DNA from: Gp6-AA40 sp036274155
GTDB lineage: Bacteria > Acidobacteriota > Vicinamibacteria > Vicinamibacterales > UBA2999
DNA: 17,572 nt
Reading direction: 5' to 3'
NCBI GenBank assembly: GCA_036274155.1
Contig: DASUGH010000184.1
Span: forward strand, 1-17,572
Made by a program: the position numbers and the translations under genes. Positions 6,979 through 14,174 of the stretch are shown in pieces; within the stretch, counting starts at the first letter, position 1, and every line of letters starts with the position of its first letter. The notes under the pieces were generated by a model. The model was not told the DNA's origin. It made no database searches and worked only from the letters and a program-made list of their open reading frames with translations.

Positions 6979-9900
6979 ATGGCCAAGACATCCCGACAGT
7001 CGGATCCGGAACAGGATCCGCGACCCGCCGATGAGCCGTTCCTGGTCGTGGGCCTTGGCGCCTCGGCGGGTGGCATCAACGCTCTCCAGCAATTCTTTGT
7101 CCATACGCCGCCGGAGCTGCGCGCCGCATACGTCGTGATCCTGCACCTGTCGCCCGACCACGACAGCAGGCTCGCCGAAGTGCTGCAGCACAACACCAGC
7201 ATGCCGACGACGCGCGTCGTCGAGTCGGTTCCGCTCGAGCCGGGTCACGTCTACGTCGTGTCGCCGAGCAAGAGCCTCACGGTGGTTGACGGCAGGCTGG
7301 CAGTCTCCGAGTTCACGCGGGTGGAACAGCGCCGGGCTGCTGTCGACATCTTCTTTCGCGCCCTCGCCGACTCGCACGGTTCGCGGGCCGTGTGCATCGT
7401 CCTGTCGGGTACGGGCCCGAACGGCTCGAACGGGATCAAGCGCGTGAAGGAATATGGAGGACTGGCGATCGCGCAGGATCCCGGCGAGGCCGAGTACACC
7501 GACATGCCGCGGAATGCCATCGCGACCGGGCTCGTCGACTTCGTGCTGCCGGTTCGCGAGATCCCGCCAAAGCTTCTCGCGTACCACGCACAGCTGGTGG
7601 CCACGGACGGCGATGCGTTGCCGGCGGTCCTGCGCGTAGACGCCGATGGCGAGGCGATGCGCGACGTTCTGACGCTGCTGCGGGTGCGCACCGGCCAGGA
7701 CTTCTCGAATTACAAGGCGGCGACCCTCGTCCGCCGCGTCGAGCGCCGGATGGGGATTCGCGGCACCACGTCACTGCCGGACTATGCGCGCTACATGCGG
7801 GAGCATCCCGACGAGGCGGTTGCGTTGATGAAGGAGCTGCTCATCAGCGTGACGAACTTCTTCAGGGATCCGGAGGCGTTCGCCGCGCTCGAGCAGCGGG
7901 TGCTCCCCGCCGTGTTTCACGACAAGCGAGGTGGCGATCACATTCGCGCCTGGGTTGCCGGCTGCGCGACCGGTGAGGAAGCCTATTCGCTGGCGATGCT
8001 GCTGGCGGAGCGCACGAGTGGCGGGCTGGATCAGCCGGGCGTGCAGCTGTTTGCGACCGATCTCGACGAGCGCGCGATCGCGCACGCGCGCGAAGGGTTC
8101 TACACCGACGCGGAAGTGGTCGATGTTCCGGAAGAGCGTCTGCAGCGCTTCTTTCACAGGGAGGGCGGCGGGTACCGGGTGCGCAGGGAGCTTCGCGAGA
8201 TGATCCTGTTCGCGCATCACAACCTGATCAAGGATCCGCCGTTTTCGCATCTCGATCTGATCTCCTGTCGCAACCTGCTGATCTACTTGAATCGGGCGGT
8301 CCAGGATCGGGTGGTCGAGACGTTCCACTTCGCCTTGCGTCCGGGCGGCTATCTGTTCCTCGGCACGTCCGAGTCACCTGACAGCACCAACGATCTGTTC
8401 CTGACGGTAGACAAGAACGCGCATCTCTACGAGAGCCGATCCGTCATGAGCCGCCTCGTGCTGCCGGTGCCGGAGCCGGGGCTGGTGCCGCGGCTCACGG
8501 AGCCGCGATCGCAGCCCGTTCGCCCCGGGGATCGCATTTCGCCCGCCGATCTGCATCACCGGTTGCTGGAGCAGTACGCTCCGCCGTCGATTGTCGTGAC
8601 GGAAGAACACAACATCGTGCACGTGTCCGACCGCGCCGGCGAGCATCTCGCGATCAGCGGTGGCGAGCCGTCGCGCGACGTCCTGAAGCTGGTGCGACAG
8701 GAGCTGCGGGGTGATCTGCGCACAGCGCTCCATCAAGCCGGTCGGCAGCGCGCCAACGTCGAGGTGCGCGGGGTGAGGCTGGAAGGCGAGCTGCGGGACA
8801 GGCGCGTGAATATCTACGTTCGCCCTGTGCTGCGGGAAGGCGACCCGGCGAAAGGCTTCTTCCTGATCCTGTTCGAAGAAGCCGAGGTTCCGGATACCGT
8901 GCCGGAGCCGTCGCTGCAGCTGAGCAGCGCCAGCGAATCGCTGTCACGTCAGCTCGAAGAGGAATTGTCGCGCGTAAAAGGGCAGCTCCGCGCCACGATC
9001 GAGCAATACGAAACACAGGTGGAAGAAGCCAAGGCCTCGAACGAAGAGCTGCAGGCGATGAACGAAGAGCTTCGCTCGGCCGCCGAGGAGCTGGAGACGA
9101 GCAAGGAGGAGTTGCAGTCGGTCAACGAAGAGCTCACGACCGTCAATCAGGAGCTCAAGATCAAGATCGAAGAGCTCGGCCTCACCAATAACGACTTTCA
9201 GAACCTGATCAACTCCACCGACATCGGCACCATCTTTCTCGACCGGGCGCTGCGGGTGAAGCTCTCGACGCCGAAGGCACAGGACATCTTCAACCTGCTC
9301 GCCAGCGATATCGGAAGGCCGCTTTCGGACATCACCAGCAAGCTGCTTCACGACGCGCTGCACGAGGACGTGCGCCAGGTGCTCGAGCGCCTGCAGACCA
9401 TCGAGCGGGAAGTGCAGACGCGGCAGAAGCGCTGGTTCCTGATGCGCATTCTTCCCTATCGCACCACCGACGATCGCATCGACGGCGTGGTCATCACGTT
9501 TCAGGACATCACCGGCCGCCGCGCTGCCGAGCAGCGCGTGCGCGCCAGTGAGGAGCGGCTGCGGCTGCTGATCGACAGCGCCACCGACTATGCGATCTTC
9601 ACGATGACCCTCGAGGGCGTCATCGACTCCTGGAATGCCGGTGCGCAGCGAATGTTCGGCTACGGCGCCGAGGAGATCATCGGCCAGCCGGCAGCGGTGC
9701 TCTTCACTCCGGAGGATCGCGCCGCAGGTGTACCCGACGCCGAAGTGTCGCAGGCGCGGACGGAGGGCCGTGCCGAGGATTCGCGCTGGCACTTGCGCAA
9801 GAACGGCACGCGCCTGTACTGCGCCGGCGTGATGACGCGACTGGGCGGAGAGCAGCCGGTCGGTCTCGCCAAGATCGCGCGCGATCTCACCGGACAACGG

Positions 9901-10668
9901 CAAGCCGAGCTGGCGCTGCAGCAGTCGCAGCAGGATCTCGAGAATCGGATTCGCAGACGGACCAACCAGCTCGAGACCGAGGTGTCGAAGCATGCGGCGG
10001 CCGAGCAGCACGTCACGCGGCTCCTCTCGAAGGTCGTGACCGGGCAGGAAGACGAGCGGGCCCGTATCGCGCGTGACCTCCACGATCATCTCGGCCAGCA
10101 GCTCACGGCGCTACGGCTGACGCTGGAGCGTCATCGCGAACGCTGCGTGGCTCGTGGCACCGACGACAGCGAGCTGCGCGCCGCGCTCGAGCAGATGCGG
10201 GCGCTCGATGCCGAGATCGATTTTCTCGCGTGGGAAATCAGGCCGGCGATGCTAGACGACCTGGGACTGGCGGTCGCGCTGCCTCGCTTCGTTCAGGAAT
10301 GGTCGCGGCATTACGGCGTTGCTGCCGAGTGCCGTGTGTCTGCCATCGTCAAGGGTCTTCTCACGTCGCAGGTCGAGGTGGCTTTTTACCGCGTCGCTCA
10401 GGAAGCTCTGAACAATATCCACAAGCATGCGCACGCGTCGCGCGCCGATGTCATCCTCGAAAACCGCGACGACACCGTTGTGCTGGTCATCGAGGACGAC
10501 GGCATCGGGTTTGATTTGTCGGACACGAAGGTGAGAGACGCCGGGATCGGGCTTGCCGGCATGCGGGAACGGGCGGGGCTCGTCGGCGCCGTGCTCGAGG
10601 TGGAATCGACACCTGGGAAGGGTACGACGATTTTTCTTCGATACGCGATGCCTGAAGCTTCCGTCTGA
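6979..10668 (+). CDS. CheB-CheR-PAS-PAS-HisKA_3 hybrid histidine kinase
   Basis: A 1229-residue cytosolic multi-domain kinase with no membrane segments. In order: a CheB methylesterase domain (about 20-205; S29 in GASAGG, H56), CheR methyltransferase (about 225-485; SAM loop GCATGEEAYS at 328-337, SCRNLLIYL at 429-437), a PAS-like linker (about 525-635), a strong coiled coil with repeated NEELQ/EELETSKEEL units (about 650-740), two PAS domains (about 740-845 and 855-975), a dimerisation domain of the NarX/HPK7 type with phospho-acceptor H1035 in ARDLHDHLGQQL, and an ATPase domain (N-box QEALNNIHKH, DDGIGFD, GIGLAGMRERAG). The CheB aspartate is replaced: LSGTGPNGSNG has Asn where CheB has Asp. 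An upstream in-frame ATG at 6781 exists, but its 66 residues are antisense to the neighbouring CheB gene; homology begins after the ATG at 6979. Twelve bp separate it from its regulator. Confidence 0.93.
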   Translation: MAKTSRQSDPEQDPRPADEPFLVVGLGASAGGINALQQFFVHTPPELRAAYVVILHLSPDHDSRLAEVLQHNTSMPTTRVVESVPLEPGHVYVVSPSKSLTVVDGRLAVSEFTRVEQRRAAVDIFFRALADSHGSRAVCIVLSGTGPNGSNGIKRVKEYGGLAIAQDPGEAEYTDMPRNAIATGLVDFVLPVREIPPKLLAYHAQLVATDGDALPAVLRVDADGEAMRDVLTLLRVRTGQDFSNYKAATLVRRVERRMGIRGTTSLPDYARYMREHPDEAVALMKELLISVTNFFRDPEAFAALEQRVLPAVFHDKRGGDHIRAWVAGCATGEEAYSLAMLLAERTSGGLDQPGVQLFATDLDERAIAHAREGFYTDAEVVDVPEERLQRFFHREGGGYRVRRELREMILFAHHNLIKDPPFSHLDLISCRNLLIYLNRAVQDRVVETFHFALRPGGYLFLGTSESPDSTNDLFLTVDKNAHLYESRSVMSRLVLPVPEPGLVPRLTEPRSQPVRPGDRISPADLHHRLLEQYAPPSIVVTEEHNIVHVSDRAGEHLAISGGEPSRDVLKLVRQELRGDLRTALHQAGRQRANVEVRGVRLEGELRDRRVNIYVRPVLREGDPAKGFFLILFEEAEVPDTVPEPSLQLSSASESLSRQLEEELSRVKGQLRATIEQYETQVEEAKASNEELQAMNEELRSAAEELETSKEELQSVNEELTTVNQELKIKIEELGLTNNDFQNLINSTDIGTIFLDRALRVKLSTPKAQDIFNLLASDIGRPLSDITSKLLHDALHEDVRQVLERLQTIEREVQTRQKRWFLMRILPYRTTDDRIDGVVITFQDITGRRAAEQRVRASEERLRLLIDSATDYAIFTMTLEGVIDSWNAGAQRMFGYGAEEIIGQPAAVLFTPEDRAAGVPDAEVSQARTEGRAEDSRWHLRKNGTRLYCAGVMTRLGGEQPVGLAKIARDLTGQRQAELALQQSQQDLENRIRRRTNQLETEVSKHAAAEQHVTRLLSKVVTGQEDERARIARDLHDHLGQQLTALRLTLERHRERCVARGTDDSELRAALEQMRALDAEIDFLAWEIRPAMLDDLGLAVALPRFVQEWSRHYGVAAECRVSAIVKGLLTSQVEVAFYRVAQEALNNIHKHAHASRADVILENRDDTVVLVIEDDGIGFDLSDTKVRDAGIGLAGMRERAGLVGAVLEVESTPGKGTTIFLRYAMPEASV

Positions 10669-10680
10669 AGGAGTGCCAAG

Positions 10681-11331
10681 GTGGACGCCATCCGGATCCT
10701 GCTCGCCGACGATCACGAGACCGTCCGACAAGGGTTGCGACTGCTGCTGGAACGCCACCCCGAGATGCAAGTCGTTGCCGAGGCGGGCGATGGAGAGGCG
10801 GCGGTCCAGCGCGCGGAACAGGTGCGCCCTGATGTCGTCGTGATGGACATCACGATGCCGGGCATGAATGGCCTTCAGGCCACGCGACGGCTTCGCGAAG
10901 CGCTTCCCGCGATCGGGATCGTCGTGTTGAGCCGGCACAGGGACAGCGCCTACCTTCAGGAAATGCTGCATGCCGGCGCGCAGGCATACGTGCTCAAGCA
11001 GAGCGCATCGGCGGAGCTCATTCGCGCCGTCCGGGCGGCGGCGGCCGGTCAGCAGTACCTGGACGCCAACGTCGCGCAGCAACTGACCGGTGAGTATCTG
11101 CGCCGGCACACCGGGCGTTCGGCACGACAGCCAGGCTTGAGTGAACGTGAGCTCGACGTTCTACGCCTCATGGCCTGGGGCCTCAGCAACAAGGAGATTG
11201 CCGCCCGTCTCGATCTGAGCATCAAGACCATCGAAGTCCACAAGTCGAACGCCATGCGCAAGCTGAACCTGCATGGCCGCGTCGACATCGTGCGCTACGC
11301 GCTGCTGCAGGGGTGGCTCCAGGAGATGTGA
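10681..11331 (+). CDS. NarL/FixJ-family response regulator
   Basis: A 216-residue two-domain regulator. The receiver domain (1-120) has the acidic pair D10/D11, phospho-acceptor D56 in VVVMDITMPG, switch S84 and K106. The LuxR-type helix-turn-helix lies at about 152-208 (LSERELDVLRLMAWGLSNKEI and TIEVHKSNAMRKL). It starts at a GTG with a good GGAG ribosome site placed in the 12-bp gap after the hybrid-kinase stop, so the pair forms a classical HPK7/NarL two-component operon in which the kinase phosphorylates D56. It ends 7 bp before the convergent stop codon of a small zinc-ribbon ORF, leaving no room for a dedicated terminator. Confidence 0.95.
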   Translation: MDAIRILLADDHETVRQGLRLLLERHPEMQVVAEAGDGEAAVQRAEQVRPDVVVMDITMPGMNGLQATRRLREALPAIGIVVLSRHRDSAYLQEMLHAGAQAYVLKQSASAELIRAVRAAAAGQQYLDANVAQQLTGEYLRRHTGRSARQPGLSERELDVLRLMAWGLSNKEIAARLDLSIKTIEVHKSNAMRKLNLHGRVDIVRYALLQGWLQEM

Positions 11332-11338
11332 TCCGGCA

Positions 11339-11530
11339 TCAGGAGTGATCGGATGTCTTGCCGGCCGGCTCCCGCTCGCGATCCTCGAGCCTGGTGGTTT
11401 CACTCGCAGTCCACGACGCGTTGCAGTGCCCGCAGTAGTAGTGCACGTAGGCTGCGTCGGCCTTGATCACGTGTTCCTTTCGAACGAAGCCGATCGAGCC
11501 GCAGTACTGGCAGAGCGTCGTCGTTGGCAT
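11339..11530 (-). CDS. small zinc-ribbon protein (63 residues)
   Basis: A 63-residue ORF with two CxxC pairs, C7-C10 and C33-C36, separated by 22 residues in the pattern CQYC...EHVIKA...YYCGHC.SW, which is a four-cysteine zinc ribbon. The tail after residue 40 is charged and looks disordered. I do not recognise a named family. It lies 13 bp after the stop of a second small zinc-ribbon ORF and is probably co-transcribed with it. It converges on the response regulator gene with a 7-bp gap. No clear ribosome site precedes the ATG. It could bind nucleic acid or a protein partner; the sequence does not say which. Confidence 0.6.
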   Translation of the reverse strand: MPTTTLCQYCGSIGFVRKEHVIKADAAYVHYYCGHCNASWTASETTRLEDREREPAGKTSDHS

Positions 11531-11543
11531 CTGGCGTCAGGAA

Positions 11544-11771
11544 TCAGTCGATGCGACCCGAAAGCGGTGTCGTAAACGCATCGACGAGGATGCGCGCCTC
11601 CTCAGGGAGGGTCGCTGGATCGGCTGACCACATGAAACGGCAGGAAGCGCAGCGGAATGTGACCACGGTGGGCGTGTGAATGGCGATACTGGCCCAATCC
11701 GAGTCGCAGCCGGGAGCAGGGCACCGGACTGGCACGTCGCGTGAGATCGGGGCTCGTCGATCTGTCGGCAC
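11544..11771 (-). CDS. small zinc-ribbon protein (75 residues or 63 from an inner start)
   Basis: A short ORF with RCPAPGC and FRCASCRFMW, giving C17-C22 and C41-C44 when counted from the GTG at 11771. This is a zinc-ribbon pattern with an aromatic residue after the last pair, much like its downstream neighbour. An inner GTG at 11735 would begin MPVRCP, placing the first cysteine pair near the N-terminus as in the neighbour, and may be the true start; neither has a strong ribosome site. The two zinc-ribbon ORFs differ in sequence but are similar in size and layout. Function is unknown. Confidence 0.5.
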   Translation of the reverse strand: MPTDRRAPISRDVPVRCPAPGCDSDWASIAIHTPTVVTFRCASCRFMWSADPATLPEEARILVDAFTTPLSGRID

Positions 11772-11993
11772 GCGTTAGGGGCTCCGCTGGTTCGTAGAAA
11801 GCCCGCCACTTCCAGGCTACGGCTTACTCGACGAAGGCCGCGAATATTACCCAACGGCAGGTATCACAACCATAAGGGGATTCCCTCATGCTGTTAGGGT
11901 AATTCCTGATTCGATTGGCCTTCTGACCCTCTACACGTGTGGCAGCCGGCGTGCATCGGCTCGTGCTCCTGGGAAATTCATCCGGAGGATGGG
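11772..11993. promoter_or_regulatory. divergent control region between zinc-ribbon ORFs and DUF6496-like gene
   Basis: A 222-bp non-coding stretch, more AT-rich than its surroundings in the middle. It holds two related 12-bp elements, AGGGGATTCCCT (11875-11886) and AGGGTAATTCCT (11896-11907), in the same orientation with starts 21 bp apart, i.e. two helical turns. Each is an imperfect palindrome (AGG...CCT). They look like paired operator sites for a dimeric regulator. I see no clear -35/-10 pair in either direction. Confidence 0.45.
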
Positions 11994-12401
11994 ATGCCGG
12001 AACGACAGACGATCGAGCGGGCGCGCAAGGCGAAGCGCGAGGGAAAGGCGCCGTCGACGCAGGCCGGCGAGTTCGTGCACGAGGAGATCGAGCATATCCG
12101 CGAAGGAAAGCACGGCGCGCGATCGGCGAAGCAGGCAATCGCCATCGGACTTTCGAAAGCCAGGCGGGCGGGCATCCGTTTGAAGCCGCCACGGAAGGGA
12201 CAGGCATCGGCCGCCACCAGGAAGAGGGCCGCGAAGGCCTATCGCGAAGGCCAGAGCCGCCGCCGCCGCACTCCTTCGACGAAACGCGCGCGGGCGGCCC
12301 GGCGGCGGCTGAAGCGCGAGCCAAGGCAGGCAGCGTCTCACGTCGCGCTCTCGAAACAGGCGCGATCGGCTGCCAGACGGCGGCGCCGGTCGGCATCATA
12401 A
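11994..12401 (+). CDS. DUF6496-like basic protein
   Basis: A 135-residue, very basic protein. The first 65 residues (MPERQTIERARKAKREG, then a QAGEFVHEEIEHIREGKHG stretch and SAKQAIAIGLSKARRAG) match what I know as the DUF6496 domain, a short helical module of unknown function found in many soil bacteria. The second half is rich in Arg, Lys and Ala (ATRKRAAKAYREGQSRRRR and AARRRRRSAS), resembling histone H1-like bacterial tails, which suggests DNA or RNA binding; that is inference. The start is fixed by GGAGG five nt before ATG. It is monocistronic: an amine-oxidase remnant lies immediately downstream on the other strand. Confidence 0.75.
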   Translation: MPERQTIERARKAKREGKAPSTQAGEFVHEEIEHIREGKHGARSAKQAIAIGLSKARRAGIRLKPPRKGQASAATRKRAAKAYREGQSRRRRTPSTKRARAARRRLKREPRQAASHVALSKQARSAARRRRRSAS

Positions 12402-12411
12402 GCCGCGTCGC

Positions 12412-12678
12412 TCACGATCGCGCCTGGAGTGCGCGTATCACCTGGCTTGCGGCGCGACGGCCCGAAGCGATGGCGCCATGAACGGTGCCCGTGGCGCCTT
12501 CGGTGTCCGTGGCCTCGCCGGCAAAGAAGAGGGTTCGTCTTGCTTCTGCCGCAAAGGAGGCGTGAACTGAATGGCGCCCCTGCGCCGCGGCGCCGTGGAG
12601 ACTTGCAGAGCCTCCCGCGTCTGACGGAACATTCAGGAACTCTTCAGGTGCGCCGTATCGTGTCATCGCTACGATCAA
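12412..12678 (-). pseudogene. 3' remnant of a flavin-dependent amine oxidase
   Basis: The C-terminal part of this 88-codon frame, TLFFAGEATDTEGATGTVHG followed by AIASGRRAASQVIRAL, is the FAD-contacting C-terminal motif of flavin monoamine oxidases. Recognisable similarity runs from the stop at 12412 to about 12590. The rest of the enzyme (some 350-400 residues with the N-terminal GxGxxG Rossmann motif) is missing: upstream on this strand the DNA is the coding region of the cytochrome lipoprotein. The frame has only a poor TTG start and no ribosome site. It is therefore a truncated leftover, cut by a deletion or by insertion of the neighbouring redox genes. Confidence 0.75.
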
Positions 12679-13328
12679 GAGCTGCGAGGAGCCGTCCCGA
12701 TCTGCCAGAGCATCCCTTCTGCCCGCGTCCTGCCGCTCTCGTCCTGTTGTCTGCCGCGTTGCTGGCGGGGTGTTCCAAATCGGACGTGACGGCTTCGGCT
12801 CCGGCTGCCGATCCGACGTCGGTGGTGTCGGTCAAGGAGCTGATGGAGAACATCATCGATCCTCAGGCGGACTTCGTGTTCGAGGCGGTTGCCGTGGACG
12901 TGACCGAGAAGGGGACGACCGAGATCAGGCCGACCACCGATGACGACTGGCTGAAGGTGCAACGGGGCGCCATCACGCTGCTCGAAGCGTCGAACCTGCT
13001 GAAGATGCCGCGGCGCATCGCGCCACCGGATGATCGCACCCCGCCTGGAGGACCAGGAGCCCCCGAGCTGTCGCCCACCGAGATCCAGGCGAAGGTCGAC
13101 AAGGATCGCACATCGTGGAATACGCACGCGGACCGTCTGCGTGACGAGGCGGTGAAAGTGCTGGAGATCGTCAAAGCCAGAGATGCCGACCGGCTATTTG
13201 CCGCCGGCACCGATCTCGATCGCGCCTGCGAGAACTGTCACCTGGACTACTGGTACCCGGGCGACCGGGAGGCCGTGGAGCGAGACCGGAACAGCCGGGC
13301 CACCTTCGGGAATCGCGGTTCGAAATAG
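12648..13328 (+). CDS. cytochrome c lipoprotein with C-terminal haem site (class II-like)
   Basis: A predicted 226-residue lipoprotein with a single haem-binding motif C194-E-N-C197-H198 near the C-terminus, followed by LDYWYPGD. A C-terminal CxxCH after a helical region is the layout of class II cytochromes (c-prime / c-556); the Met in VKELMENIIDP near the mature N-terminus could be the sixth haem ligand. The lipobox is LLAGC (C42) after PAALVLLSA. The start is uncertain: GTG at 12648 (AGGA nine nt upstream) or GTG at 12660; both give a long basic n-region of over 20 residues. The N-terminal coding part is antisense to an amine-oxidase remnant, so the leader may be recruited sequence. It probably carries electrons in the periplasm. 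The copper-protein gene follows after 15 bp, suggesting an operon. Confidence 0.85.
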   Translation: MRRIVSSLRSRAARSRPDLPEHPFCPRPAALVLLSAALLAGCSKSDVTASAPAADPTSVVSVKELMENIIDPQADFVFEAVAVDVTEKGTTEIRPTTDDDWLKVQRGAITLLEASNLLKMPRRIAPPDDRTPPGGPGAPELSPTEIQAKVDKDRTSWNTHADRLRDEAVKVLEIVKARDADRLFAAGTDLDRACENCHLDYWYPGDREAVERDRNSRATFGNRGSK

Positions 13329-13343
13329 GAAGCAGGGAACGGG

Positions 13344-14165
13344 ATGACACGAACGATTCTTTCAAGCCTTCTGGCATGCGCCGCCGCGTACGTGGTGAGC
13401 ACTTCGGTCGACGGCCTTGTGCTCGGAGCGCAGGCTGCTGCCGGCGGCACCATCACCGGGCATGTGAAGCTCACGGGTCCGTCTCCGGGCAATCCGATCA
13501 TCCGCATGGGGATGGACCCGATGTGCGGAAAGCTCAACGCCGGCAAGCGTCCCATCAACGAGATCGTGGTCCGTGCGGAGGACGGCGGCCTGGCAAACGC
13601 GTTCGTCGATCTGGAAGGAAAGTTCGCGGCGGCTCCTGCACCCTCGGGGGTGGTGGAGCTGGATCAGCGCAACTGCGTGTATGCACCCAGGGTCGTCGGC
13701 GCCAGGAGCGGACAGACGCTGAAGATTGTCAACAACGATCCGCTGGTGCACAACGTCCACAGCCATTCGACGAAGGGCAACAGCTTCAACTTCACGCAGC
13801 CGAAGGCCGGGATGTCCAACGACGTCAAGTTGAAAAGTCCTGACGTGGTGATGCGGGTCGGCTGCGACATCCACTCGTGGATGGTGGCCTACGTCGGGGT
13901 CGAGGAGCATCCCTACTTCGCGGTGAGCGGCGCCGACGGGTCGTTCAAGATCAGCGGCGTGCCTGCCGGGCGTCACACGATCCGCGTGTGGCACGAACGG
14001 TTCGGGCAGCTCACGCAGATGGTTACGGTCGCGGCCGGCAAGACGGCCAATGTCACCTTCAGCTATACGGGGAAGGAAAAACCGTCCAGCGCGCGTGTGC
14101 AGGATCTCATCGTGCCGCCGGGGCTGAGCGAGGTGCGCCTGGGGTCAGGTCGATTCAAGACCTGA
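13344..14165 (+). CDS. secreted amicyanin-like copper protein with CarboxypepD_reg-like domain
   Basis: A 273-residue exported protein (signal peptide about 1-29). A cupredoxin-type region carries likely type 1 copper ligands H136 in PLVHNVHS and C174, H177, M180 in GCDIHSWM. The C-x2-H-x2-M spacing is that of amicyanin rather than plastocyanin. C61 and C111 could form a disulfide. The segment EEHPYFAVSGADGSFKISGV to about residue 235 is a carboxypeptidase-regulatory-like beta domain, a fusion common in such proteins. It lies 15 bp after the cytochrome c gene and presumably belongs to the same periplasmic electron-transfer route. The last residues, GSGRFKT, and the stop codon are encoded by an 11-bp inverted repeat, so the natural C-terminus may have been altered by that element. 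Confidence 0.85.
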   Translation: MTRTILSSLLACAAAYVVSTSVDGLVLGAQAAAGGTITGHVKLTGPSPGNPIIRMGMDPMCGKLNAGKRPINEIVVRAEDGGLANAFVDLEGKFAAAPAPSGVVELDQRNCVYAPRVVGARSGQTLKIVNNDPLVHNVHSHSTKGNSFNFTQPKAGMSNDVKLKSPDVVMRVGCDIHSWMVAYVGVEEHPYFAVSGADGSFKISGVPAGRHTIRVWHERFGQLTQMVTVAAGKTANVTFSYTGKEKPSSARVQDLIVPPGLSEVRLGSGRFKT

Positions 14166-14169
14166 CCCC
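14141..14169. repeat. REP-like hairpin spanning a stop codon between convergent genes
   Basis: GGGGTCAGGTC (14141-14151) and GACCTGACCCC (14159-14169) form a perfect 11-bp stem with the 7-nt loop GATTCAA. It contains the stop codon of the copper protein and ends 6 bp before the stop of the convergent FAS1 gene, so it is placed to act as a bidirectional terminator, although no T-run follows. The sequence resembles the GGGGTCAGGTC-type palindromes that I associate with REP elements mobilised by RAYT transposases; that link is from memory, not from a search. No RAYT gene is in the window. Confidence 0.65.
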
Positions 14170-14174
14170 GGCTT

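Noticed and set aside
8944..10089. A 381-codon minus-strand frame with Leu-rich repeats (LFVDRLQLLLARLQLL)
   Set aside because: It is the antisense image of the NEELQ/EELETSKEEL coiled coil of the hybrid kinase.
11339..11771. Toxin-antitoxin pair reading of the two small ORFs
   Set aside because: Both are zinc ribbons of the same kind, with no toxin fold or antitoxin DNA-binding motif visible.
11824..12399. Minus-strand frames opposite the DUF6496-like gene
   Set aside because: They are composition shadows; the plus-strand gene has a strong ribosome site and a recognised N-terminal module.
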